From: Brachybacterium sillae | GTDB taxonomy: Bacteria; Actinomycetota; Actinomycetes; Actinomycetales; Dermabacteraceae | NCBI RefSeq assembly: GCF_025028335.1 | Contig: NZ_JAFEUW010000001.1 | Span: 1,736,001-1,800,000, forward strand | Direction of reading: 5' to 3' | DNA: 64,000 nt | In this document: positions 1-8,016 of the stretch, one piece after another | How the letters are laid out: every line of letters begins with the position of its first letter | Position numbering within the stretch: the first letter of the stretch is position 1 | Made by a program: the position numbers and the translations under genes | Notes under the pieces: generated by a model | Database searches by the model: none | The model's input: only the letters and a program-made list of their open reading frames with translations | Told to the model about the DNA's origin: nothing

Positions 1-1
1 C

Positions 2-877
2 CTCGCGATCGCCGAGGGCAAGGCCGACTTCTCCCGCGTGGTGCTCTTCGAGACCCAGGGGGACAAGTCCCTGCTCATGGCCGTCGTCGGCGCCACCGCG
101 CTGGCGTTCTTCTCCATGGTCGGGTTCGAGGACTCCGTGAACATGGCGGAGGAGACCGTCGACCCGGTACGGAACTTCCCGCGGATGCTGGTGGCCGGCC
201 TGTCGATCACCGGCTTGGTCTACGTGATCGTGTCGATCACCGCCGTGGCGATCGTGCCGATCGGTGAGCTCACCGAGGCCACCACGCCGCTCCTGACCGT
301 CGTGGAGAAGGGCGCCCCGAACCTCCCCATCGACACGATCTTCCCGATCATCTCGATCTTTGCGGTCGCCAATACCGTGCTGATCAACATGATGATGGCC
401 TCGCGTCTGCTGTTCGGCATGTCCCGCCAGGGTGTGCTGCCGGGCTTCATGCGGTACGTGCTGCCGGGCCGTCGCACGCCGTGGTCGGCCATCGTGTTCT
501 CGACCCTGCTCGGGGTGGCGCTGATCCTCACGGTCCGCTTCGTGCTGGGGCAGGAGACCATCGGCGCCCTCGGCGGCACCACCGCGATGCTGCTGCTGGG
601 TGTGTTCTGCCTGGTGAACATCGCGGTGCTGGTCCTGCGCAGGAAGGACCCGGTGGAGCGGGAGCACTTCCGGACTCCGTCGCTGCTGCCGTGGATCGGG
701 GCGCTGACCTCCTTCCTGCTGGTCACGCCGATCGCCCAGAAACCCATCAACTACGCGATCGGCGGCTCCCTGCTGCTGGTCGGCCTGGTGCTGTACGTGA
801 TCACCTGGATCTACAACGGCGCCGTCTACGCCCGCCGCACCCGTTTCCACCACGTCGACGAGATCGGCAAGGAGTGA
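2..877 (+). CDS. APC-family amino acid permease, C-terminal part
   Basis: Integral membrane amino acid transporter of the APC superfamily; the frame is open to the window edge, so only the C-terminal ~290 residues are seen. Visible are several long hydrophobic helices and the segment FFSMVGFEDSVNMAEE, which matches the conserved family motif (aromatic-GFE near TM6) that contributes to substrate binding. A hydrophilic tail follows the last helix (after WIYNGAVYARR). The universal stress protein gene starts only 6 bases after the stop, so the two are probably co-transcribed. The substrate cannot be told from the sequence. Confidence 0.85.
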   Translation, partial: LAIAEGKADFSRVVLFETQGDKSLLMAVVGATALAFFSMVGFEDSVNMAEETVDPVRNFPRMLVAGLSITGLVYVIVSITAVAIVPIGELTEATTPLLTVVEKGAPNLPIDTIFPIISIFAVANTVLINMMMASRLLFGMSRQGVLPGFMRYVLPGRRTPWSAIVFSTLLGVALILTVRFVLGQETIGALGGTTAMLLLGVFCLVNIAVLVLRRKDPVEREHFRTPSLLPWIGALTSFLLVTPIAQKPINYAIGGSLLLVGLVLYVITWIYNGAVYARRTRFHHVDEIGKE

Positions 878-882
878 CCGCT

Positions 883-1296
883 GTGAAGATCCTGCTCGCC
901 TATGTCCCCAGCGCCACCAGCGAGGCGGCCTTCGAGTACGCCGTGGCCGAGGCCCGCTCCAAGGGCGCCGAACTCGTGGTGCTCGCCTCCGAGAGCACCA
1001 CCTCCGGGGTGTCGAAGGCCCATGGGGTCACCGACACCCGTCCGCTCTCGGAGCGTCTCGCGGAGACGGGTGTGCCGCACGATCTGCGGATCGTCCCCCG
1101 GCGCGACGATCCGGCCGATGACATCATCGCCGTCGCCCAGGACGAGCACATGGACCTGCTGGTGCTGGGTATCCGCAAGCGCACCCCGATCGGGAAGATC
1201 TTGCTGGGCTCCACCTCCCAGCGGGTGGTGATGGAGGTGCCCTGCCCGGTCGTGCTGGTCAAGCCGAAGGACTTCGTGCCGCGGGCGCGCATCTGA
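883..1296 (+). CDS. Universal stress protein, UspA family (137 aa)
   Basis: Small cytosolic single-domain Usp protein. It begins with VKILLAYVPS (strand 1) and ends with the nucleotide-binding signature GIRKRTPIGKILLGSTSQ at about residues 96-113, the ATP-binding type of the family (G...G....GS/T). Start chosen at the GTG at 883 because AAGGAG lies 8 bases upstream; an in-frame GTG at 874 would place that Shine-Dalgarno inside the gene. Coupled to the preceding permease, which is common in Actinobacteria; a role in sensing ATP or energy status of the transporter is inference. Confidence 0.9.
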   Translation: MKILLAYVPSATSEAAFEYAVAEARSKGAELVVLASESTTSGVSKAHGVTDTRPLSERLAETGVPHDLRIVPRRDDPADDIIAVAQDEHMDLLVLGIRKRTPIGKILLGSTSQRVVMEVPCPVVLVKPKDFVPRARI

Positions 1297-1304
1297 GGCG
1301 ACCA

Positions 1305-1350
1305 CATGCGATGACGCCCCGGGGATCCGTCCCCGGGGCGTCATCGCATG
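1305..1350 (+). terminator. Perfect 21-bp hairpin terminator
   Basis: Two 21-base arms (1305-1325 and 1330-1350) are exact reverse complements around a TCCG loop, starting 8 bases after the usp stop. There is no U-tract, as is normal in high-GC Actinobacteria. It should separate the permease/usp unit from phoX. Confidence 0.85.
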
Positions 1351-1496
1351 TTCACCTGGGTGTGGGGCGCACGTTCGGTGCGGTGGGGAGGATGCACCGC
1401 ACGGCCGCGTCGCGCGACCGATCCTGCGGCACCCGTGGCCTGTGTCCTCCACAGACCCCCGCACGACTCCGTCCTCCGGATGACGAAGGGAACCCC

Positions 1497-4085
1497 ATGG
1501 CCCTCCAGCTCCCTCTCCTCATGGCCGGTCACACCAAGGGCAAGCGCTCTCCGGTGACCTGTGCTCTCAAGTGCGCCAACGCCTGCGCCGGCGAGGTGTG
1601 CAACACCTCCGGCAACGGCTACTTCCGTGACATCGCCACGGCCGCCCTGTCCCGCCGCGCCCTGATCGGCGGCGGCCTCGGCGCCATCGCCATCGGTCTG
1701 GCCGGCACCCAGGGGGCGGGCACTCCCGCCGCCTCCGCCGCCGGTGCGCCCGTCGCCCCGACGGTCACCCCGAACGGCACCCGCCTCGACTTCACCCCGA
1801 TCGCGCCGGTGGACGCCGCGGTCGACGAGTTCACCGTCCCGCAGAACTTCGACTGGCACCCGGTCATCCGGTGGGGCGACCCGCTGTTCGCCGACTCGCC
1901 GGAGTTCAACTGGAACCAGCAGAGCGCCGAGGCGCAGAAGCGCCAGTTCGGGTACAACAACGACTACACCGAGATCCAGGAGATCCCGGGCTCGCGCGGC
2001 AAGCGCGCCGTGATGTTCGTGAACCATGAGTACACGAACGCGAACATCATGCTCCCGACCGGGACCGACGCCACGACCGTCGCCGAGATCACCCAGGCCG
2101 CGCACGGGTTCTCGGTGGTGGAGCTGGAGCGCGAGGACGTCACCCGCCCGTACCGCTACGTGAAGGGTGCGACGCTGAACCGCCGCATCCTGGTGGAGGA
2201 CGAGTTCCGCCTGACCGGCCCGGCCGCGGGTTCGGACCTGCTGAAGACGAAGGACGATCCCTCCGGCCGCACCGTGCTGGGGACCGTCGGCAACTGCGCC
2301 GGTGGTCTCACCCCGTGGGGCACCCTGCTGTCGGGTGAGGAGAACTTCAACGGGTACTTCCGCACCGCCGGCACCTCCGCCGCCGACAAGCGCTACGGGC
2401 TGAAGGACGCCCCCTCGGTCTACGGCTGGGAGCGGATCGACGCTCGCTTCGATGCCCGCACCGCCGGCTACGAGAACGAGCCGAACCGCTTCGGATACAT
2501 CGTGGAGGTCGATCCGTGGGATCCCACCTCGACCCCGCGCAAGCACACCTCGCTGGGCCGTTTCAAGCATGAGGGCGCGAACGTCATCATCGCCGAGAAC
2601 GGCAAGGCCGTCGCGTACTCCGGCGACGACGAGCGTTTCGACTACCTGTACAAGTTCGTCTCCCGCGACACGTACCGCGAGGGCGACCGCGCGCACAACA
2701 TGACCCTGCTGGAGAACGGCGACCTGTACGTCGCGAAGTTCACCGGTGACTCCCCGGCCGCCGAGATCGACGGCACCGGCACGCTGCCCTCCGACGGTGC
2801 CTTCGACGGCTCCGGTGAGTGGCTGCCGCTGGTGGTCGACGGGCAGTCCCGCGTGCCCGGCTTCACCGTGGAGCAGGTGCTCGTCCACACCCGCCTGGCG
2901 GCCGACGCCGTCGGCCCCACCAAGATGGACCGCTGCGAGGACGTCGAGCCCTCGCTGCACTCCCGCAAGGTCTACGTGGCCTGCACCAACAACTCCCAGC
3001 GCGGCACCGCCGGCAGGGCCGGCGTCGACGAGGTGAACCCGCGGATCGAGAACCGTGACGGTCACGTGGTCGAGATCGACGAGCGTGGTGACCAGACCTC
3101 CACCACCTTCGCGTGGAACCTGCTGCTGGTGTGCGGTGACCCCAAGCAGGGTGACCAGACCTACTTCGGCGGCTTCCCCGTCGACAAGGTCTCGCCGATC
3201 TCCTGCCCGGACAACCTGGCCTTCGACTCCGTGGGCAACCTGTGGATCTCCACCGACGGCCAGCCCGGCGGCATCGGCTACAACGACGGCCTGTTCCGCG
3301 TCACCCTGGAGGGCGAGGCCCGCGGCCGCGTCGAGCAGTTCCTCTCCGTGCCGCGTGACGCCGAGACCTGCGGTCCGATCGTCCGCGACCGTGACCTGTC
3401 GGTCTTCGTCTCCGTGCAGCATCCGGGCGAGGAGGGCACCTTCGAGGCGCCGAACTCCTACTTCCCGGATTACGCCGGCACCGGCCCGAAGCCGACCGTG
3501 GTGCACGTGCTGCCCTCCCGCCCGCCGTTCACGGACATGCGGCCCGGGTACGAGCACTACGACGCGGTGCTGTGGGCCTGGCACCGGGGCATCGTCAAGG
3601 GCTTCCCGGATGGGACCTACCGTCCGCTGGCCCCGGTGAACCGTGACGCCATGTGCGCCTTCCTGCACCGTCTCGCCGGGTCCCCCGAGGTGGATCGCCC
3701 GCGCTCGGAGCCGTTCCGCGACGTGCGTCCGGGTGTGGAGCACTACGAGGCGATCATCTGGGCGTACCAGATGGGCATCGCCCGCGGCTGGCCAGACGGA
3801 ACCTTCCGCCCCACCCAGCCGATCAACCGCGACGCCATCGCCGCGTTCATCTACCGCTACGCCGGGTCCCCGTCGTTCCCCAAGCCCACCACCCCGCCGT
3901 TCCGTGACGTGCCGGTGACGATCCCCTTCGCGAAGGAGATCGCCTGGCTGAAGGCCGAGGGCATCACCAAGGGCTGGCCGGACGGCACCTACCGTCCGTG
4001 GACCACGGTGAAGCGCGACGCCATGGCGGCCTTCCTGTTCCGCATCAAGGAGGAGCAGCAGATCGCCTTCAAGGCGGCGGGCTGA
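1497..4085 (+). CDS. phoX: PhoX-type alkaline phosphatase with three C-terminal SLH repeats (862 aa)
   Basis: Secreted DUF839/PhoX phosphatase, a family that uses Ca and Fe cofactors to hydrolyse phosphate esters outside the cell. The N-terminus carries four cysteines (residues 22, 26, 30, 35), then LSRRALIGGG (RR at 53-54), the twin-arginine export signal usual for PhoX. The catalytic domain fills roughly residues 90-670. From about 677 come three S-layer homology repeats, each with an FxDxxPG-like opening, an (A/W)..GI(V/A/T)(K/R)G(F/W)PDGT core and a (V/I)(N/K)RDA(M/I) ending, near 677, 740 and 801. Known PhoX proteins usually end after the catalytic domain. Start chosen at the ATG after GAAGGG; further ATGs upstream lie in the terminator. 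Confidence 0.92.
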   Translation: MALQLPLLMAGHTKGKRSPVTCALKCANACAGEVCNTSGNGYFRDIATAALSRRALIGGGLGAIAIGLAGTQGAGTPAASAAGAPVAPTVTPNGTRLDFTPIAPVDAAVDEFTVPQNFDWHPVIRWGDPLFADSPEFNWNQQSAEAQKRQFGYNNDYTEIQEIPGSRGKRAVMFVNHEYTNANIMLPTGTDATTVAEITQAAHGFSVVELEREDVTRPYRYVKGATLNRRILVEDEFRLTGPAAGSDLLKTKDDPSGRTVLGTVGNCAGGLTPWGTLLSGEENFNGYFRTAGTSAADKRYGLKDAPSVYGWERIDARFDARTAGYENEPNRFGYIVEVDPWDPTSTPRKHTSLGRFKHEGANVIIAENGKAVAYSGDDERFDYLYKFVSRDTYREGDRAHNMTLLENGDLYVAKFTGDSPAAEIDGTGTLPSDGAFDGSGEWLPLVVDGQSRVPGFTVEQVLVHTRLAADAVGPTKMDRCEDVEPSLHSRKVYVACTNNSQRGTAGRAGVDEVNPRIENRDGHVVEIDERGDQTSTTFAWNLLLVCGDPKQGDQTYFGGFPVDKVSPISCPDNLAFDSVGNLWISTDGQPGGIGYNDGLFRVTLEGEARGRVEQFLSVPRDAETCGPIVRDRDLSVFVSVQHPGEEGTFEAPNSYFPDYAGTGPKPTVVHVLPSRPPFTDMRPGYEHYDAVLWAWHRGIVKGFPDGTYRPLAPVNRDAMCAFLHRLAGSPEVDRPRSEPFRDVRPGVEHYEAIIWAYQMGIARGWPDGTFRPTQPINRDAIAAFIYRYAGSPSFPKPTTPPFRDVPVTIPFAKEIAWLKAEGITKGWPDGTYRPWTTVKRDAMAAFLFRIKEEQQIAFKAAG

Positions 4086-4128
4086 TCGTCCCTCACGGCG
4101 CCACGGGACCGAGGCGCCGCTGACGCCC

Positions 4129-4177
4129 GACGGGGCGGGTCCCTCCGAGCCACGTGCTCGGCGGGGCCCGCCCCGTC
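4129..4177 (+). terminator. Hairpin terminator after phoX
   Basis: An 11-bp outer stem (GACGGGGCGGG paired with CCCGCCCCGTC) encloses an inner CCGAGC/GCTCGG stem with a CACGT loop. It lies 44 bases after the phoX stop and has no U-run. Confidence 0.7.
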
Positions 4178-4235
4178 GTCACCCCCACCCCCTTCTCGCC
4201 CCGCGGACTCTCTGGGCGCTGGGGGTGGGCCCTGG

Positions 4236-4390
4236 TATCGTCGCCCGCGGTGCGCCGGGAAGTCTGGTCGGCAACGCAGCCTCGGCTGCCGAGACCACGC
4301 GCGTGACGCCCCGAGCGAAGGAGCCCGAATGCCCGGACCGCCGATGGCCCCCACGTCGGCCCCCTCCACTCGCAGAGTCGAGCCCCGCGC
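4236..4390 (+). promoter_or_regulatory. Possible promoter and structured 5' leader of the mrp operon
   Basis: A TATCGT -10-like hexamer (4236-4241) is followed by about 140 untranslated bases. These contain a block CGCCGGGAAGTCTGGTCGGC (4254-4273) and a small hairpin CTCGG/CCGAG around 4281-4293. The GGGAAGTCTGGT stretch resembles the core of cobalamin-type leaders, but the other cobalamin boxes are not visible. The long leader before a cation antiporter operon makes a cis-acting RNA sensor plausible; this is inference. No good Shine-Dalgarno is visible before mrpA. Confidence 0.35.
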
Positions 4391-7300
4391 ATGATCGCCC
4401 TGCCCCTCACCCTCGGCATCCTGGCCCTCGCAGTCCTGCTCACCCCGCTGCTGGTGCGTCTGCTGGGCCGCAATGCCAACCTGGTCCTCGCCGCCCTCGA
4501 CCTGGCGGCGGCCGTCGCGTTCCTGCCCGCTGTGCAGGCGGTGCTGCCCGCCGAGCACGCCGGCGGGGGCGGGGCCCGTGCCCCCACCTGGTCGATGCCG
4601 TGGGCACCCGCCTGGGACGTGAACCTGGCGCTGCGAGCCGACGGGCTCGGCGTCGTGTTCACCCTGATCGCCCTGCTGATCGGCGCCGTGGTGCTGGCCT
4701 ATGCCGCCCGGTACCTGCCGCCGGGGCGCGACCTCAGCTTCCCGCTGCTCATGGCGGGTTTCACCCTGTCGATGGTGGCGCTGGTGCTCGCCGACGACCT
4801 GGTGGTCCTGTTCATCGCCTGGGAGCTGACGTCCATCGCCTCGTTCCTGCTGGTGGCCCGCTCCGGTGGGGCCGGGCACGGCGCTTCGATGCGCACCCTG
4901 TTCATCACCTTCGTCGGCGGGGTGTCGCTGCTGTCGGCGCTCGCGCTGATCATCGTGCGCACCGGCACCACCTCCCTCAGCGAGGCCCTCGCCCACCCGG
5001 TGTGGAGCAGCGACCCGCGTCTGGCCACGACGGTGGCGCTGCTGGTGGCGCTCGCGGCGATGACGAAGTCCGCGCAGTTCCCGTTCCACGTGTGGCTGCC
5101 CGACGCGATGGCCGCCATCACCCCGGTCTCGGCCTACTTGCATGCCGCCGCGGTGGTGAAGGCCGGCATCTTCCTGCTGCTGCGGTTTAGCCCGCTCGGC
5201 GCGCTGGTGCCCGCCTGGTCGGTGGTGCTGATCGCGGCGGGTCTGGTCACGGCGATGGTCGGCGGTGTGCTCGCGCTGCAGCAGCCCGACTTGAAGAAGC
5301 TCATGGCGTATTCGACGGTCTCGCAGCTGGGCCTGATCGTCACCCTCATCGGCGTGGGCACGGAGCTCGCGCTCACCGCCGCGGTGCTGCACACCATCGC
5401 CCACGCGCTGTTCAAGTCCGGCCTGTTCATGATGGTGGGGGTGATCGACCACGCCGTCGGCACCCGCGAGCTGCGGCGCATGCCGGCCCTCGGCCGCGTG
5501 ATGCCGGTGAGCTTCGCCGTGACGGTGCTGGGTGCCGCGTCGATGGCCGGGATCCCCCCGATGCTCGGCTTCGTCTCCAAGGAGTCGCTGCTCACCGGTG
5601 CCCTGTCGCTGGGCGGTGAGGGCGTGTGGGGTTGGGTGGTGGCCCTGGGCATCGCCGCCGCCTCCGTGCTGACCTTCGCCTACTGCGCGAAGATCGTGCT
5701 GGGCGTGTTCGTCGACGGTCGCGACCCGGCCCTGGACGAGCCGGTCGCGGCGCCGGCCACGGCGGATCCCGAGACCCCCCACCACGACAGCACCGGCGCC
5801 CTGCTCGACGCCCACCATGCGCACCGGCCCGGTGCGCTGTTCCTGGGGGCGGCCGCGCTGCCGATCCTGGTGAGCGTGCCGCTGGCCCTGGTCGTCGGCC
5901 TGCTGGATGCGCCGGTGGCTCGCGCCGTCGAGGCCGCCATGGCCCTGCCGGCGGGGGAGAGCCACGTGCATCTGGCGCTGTGGCACGGCCTCACCCCGGA
6001 GCTCGGTCTCACCGCCGCGGTGATCGCGCTGGGCACCGCCATCGCCCTGGGGCGGCGGCGCCTGTTCCCCGCCTGGGAGGCCCGGCCGTTCCCCGTCTCC
6101 GGGGCCGACGTGATCGGCGGGATCGAACGGATGGTCGCCCGCCTCGGCCACCTGGTGGATGACCCCTTCGATTACGACAGCCCCTCCCGGCACCTCGCCA
6201 CCATCGCCCTGGCGATGGTGACGGTGGTCGGCGCCGCCGCGGTGCTGCTGCGCGGCGACCTGCCGCCCGTCGTCGACGGGGTGAACCAGGGCATCGACCT
6301 GCTGGTGCTGCTCGCCACCCTGCCCGCCGTGGTGATCATGGTGCGCAGCGCGAGCCGCCTGGCGGCAGTGGTCGCCATGAGCGCCGTCGGCATCCTCGTG
6401 ACGGTGCAGATCATCGCCCTCGGTGGCGCGGATGTGGTGCTCACCCAGCTGTTGGTGGAGTCGCTGTCGATCATCGTGGTGATGCTGGTGCTGCAGAAGC
6501 TGCCGGATGCGTTCCCGCCGATCCCCGTGCGTCGCCAGGTCGCCACCGGTCTGATCGCCGCGGCCACCGGCCTCGCTTTCGGCGCGGCGACGTTCCTGTT
6601 CGCCGCGCGGCGCGGCCGCTCCGGCATCGCCGAGTACTTCATCGACAACACCTACGACATCTCCGGCTCCACCAACGTCGTCAACGTGATCCTGGTGGAG
6701 TTCCGTGCCTTCGACACCCTCGGCGAGCTGTCGGTGCTCGGGTTCGCGGGCGTCGCGATCGTCGCGGTGATCACCACCATCCGGCACCGCGACATGGACC
6801 CGCCGGACACCCGCGAGGACATCCCCGCCCCGGCGCTGCGGCCGCGCGGGTCGACGGCGCACACCGCGATCACCAGCGCCTGGTCGAACACCGCCGCTGC
6901 GAAACTGCTGCTGCAGGTGCTCACCCCGATCCTGCTGCTGATCTCCCTGGGCCTGTTCCTGCGCGGCCACAACGACTCCGGCGGTGGCTTCGTCGCGGCC
7001 CTCGTCGGCTCCGCCCTGGTGGCGCTGGCGTTCCTCTCCAGCGCCGACGACCGCCAGGTCGGCCCGCCGCGGCTGCCGGTGGTGCTGATCGGCGTGGGTG
7101 TGCTCGTCGGCGTCGGCACCGGCCTGCTCGGCTTCGTCGAGGGCAGCTTCCTGGAGCCGATCCACGGCTACCTGGCCGGGCAGCACCTCACCACCTCGAT
7201 GATCTTCGACGTCGGTGTCTACATGGCGGTGCTGGGCCTGTTCATGATCGCCGTGAACCTGCTGGGCACCTCCGCCACCACCGGTGATGAGACCGGCGGG

Positions 7301-7498
7301 GAGGGCGCCCGCGAGCGCGCCGACGAGACCATCGAGGGCGAGCTGCCGGGGCCCCTGCCCGGCACCCACGGGGAGCGTCCCGGGGAGCCGCTGCACGTGG
7401 AGCCGTTCCGTCTGCTGCGCCCGCGGCGGGTGGGCCTGGGTACCGCCCATCTGGCCTCCGGCACCCCGCCGAAGGAGCGAGGGGAGGACCGCCGATGA
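4391..7498 (+). CDS. mrpA: Mrp Na+/H+ antiporter subunit A fused to subunit B (1035 aa)
   Basis: Largest subunit of the Mrp (Mnh/Sha) multisubunit cation/proton antiporter, related to complex I NuoL. Visible are the proton-channel glutamate motif WELTSIASFLLV (about residue 140), the lysine helix LHAAAVVKAGIFLLLRF, the DUF4040 segment near 635-705 (LVESLSIIVVMLVLQ) and, from about residue 830, an MrpB domain beginning LLLQVLTPILLLISLG. Bacillus-type operons encode A and B separately, and no separate mrpB follows here, so this is a PhaAB-like fusion. A hydrophilic ~55-residue tail follows the last helix. The stop overlaps mrpC by ATGA. Confidence 0.95.
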   Translation: MIALPLTLGILALAVLLTPLLVRLLGRNANLVLAALDLAAAVAFLPAVQAVLPAEHAGGGGARAPTWSMPWAPAWDVNLALRADGLGVVFTLIALLIGAVVLAYAARYLPPGRDLSFPLLMAGFTLSMVALVLADDLVVLFIAWELTSIASFLLVARSGGAGHGASMRTLFITFVGGVSLLSALALIIVRTGTTSLSEALAHPVWSSDPRLATTVALLVALAAMTKSAQFPFHVWLPDAMAAITPVSAYLHAAAVVKAGIFLLLRFSPLGALVPAWSVVLIAAGLVTAMVGGVLALQQPDLKKLMAYSTVSQLGLIVTLIGVGTELALTAAVLHTIAHALFKSGLFMMVGVIDHAVGTRELRRMPALGRVMPVSFAVTVLGAASMAGIPPMLGFVSKESLLTGALSLGGEGVWGWVVALGIAAASVLTFAYCAKIVLGVFVDGRDPALDEPVAAPATADPETPHHDSTGALLDAHHAHRPGALFLGAAALPILVSVPLALVVGLLDAPVARAVEAAMALPAGESHVHLALWHGLTPELGLTAAVIALGTAIALGRRRLFPAWEARPFPVSGADVIGGIERMVARLGHLVDDPFDYDSPSRHLATIALAMVTVVGAAAVLLRGDLPPVVDGVNQGIDLLVLLATLPAVVIMVRSASRLAAVVAMSAVGILVTVQIIALGGADVVLTQLLVESLSIIVVMLVLQKLPDAFPPIPVRRQVATGLIAAATGLAFGAATFLFAARRGRSGIAEYFIDNTYDISGSTNVVNVILVEFRAFDTLGELSVLGFAGVAIVAVITTIRHRDMDPPDTREDIPAPALRPRGSTAHTAITSAWSNTAAAKLLLQVLTPILLLISLGLFLRGHNDSGGGFVAALVGSALVALAFLSSADDRQVGPPRLPVVLIGVGVLVGVGTGLLGFVEGSFLEPIHGYLAGQHLTTSMIFDVGVYMAVLGLFMIAVNLLGTSATTGDETGGEGARERADETIEGELPGPLPGTHGERPGEPLHVEPFRLLRPRRVGLGTAHLASGTPPKERGEDRR

Positions 7499-8016
7499 TG
7501 ATCCTGTCCCTGACGGTCGCCGTGCTGGTGGGCGGCGGCATGTACCTGCTGCTGCAGCGCTCCATGGTGCGCGCGGTCTTCGGCCTCACCCTCATCAGCC
7601 ACGGCGTGAACCTCGGCCTGCTGATCATCGGCGTGCCGGCGTGGCGCGGTGAGGCGATCGTCGAACCGTACGACGAGACGGGGCGCGCGGCTGCCCACAT
7701 GGCCGACCCGCTGCCGCAGGCGTTCGTGCTCACCGCGATCGTGATCTCCCTGGCCGCGACGATCTTCATGCTGGCCCTGGCGGTGATCGGCCGCAGCGAC
7801 GACATGTTCGTCCACCCCGCCACCGGTGATCCGCGGGATGACGCCGCCGCCCTGCATGACGACGACCCGGACCGGGCGCGTCGCGCGGTGCCGCGCCGGG
7901 ACGGCCGCACCGAGGACCCGCGCACCGGCGCCATCCCCGTCGTCGACCCCGGTGCCCTGGGGCCGGATCCCGACCCGGACACCACCGCCACCCGCCCGCG
8001 AGGAGAGGACGCCTGA
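7495..8016 (+). CDS. mrpC: Mrp antiporter subunit C (173 aa) with long acidic tail
   Basis: NuoK-like membrane subunit: three hydrophobic helices in the first ~105 residues with the conserved FGLTLISHGVNL stretch. The usual family length is about 110-125; here a further ~70 residues rich in Asp, Arg and Pro follow (from about SDDMFVHPATGD). GGGGAGGA lies just before the ATG. The stop overlaps the mrpD start as TGATG, indicating translational coupling. Confidence 0.93.
   Translation: MMILSLTVAVLVGGGMYLLLQRSMVRAVFGLTLISHGVNLGLLIIGVPAWRGEAIVEPYDETGRAAAHMADPLPQAFVLTAIVISLAATIFMLALAVIGRSDDMFVHPATGDPRDDAAALHDDDPDRARRAVPRRDGRTEDPRTGAIPVVDPGALGPDPDPDTTATRPRGEDA

Noticed and set aside
1341-3743. 800-codon open frame antisense to phoX
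   Set aside because: Rich in His/Gly/Arg/Val repeats with no domain; a by-product of GC-biased third positions in phoX.
4254-4300. Cobalamin riboswitch
   Set aside because: GGGAAGTCTGGT resembles part of it, but the B12-box and the other conserved blocks are absent, and mrp genes are not B12-related.
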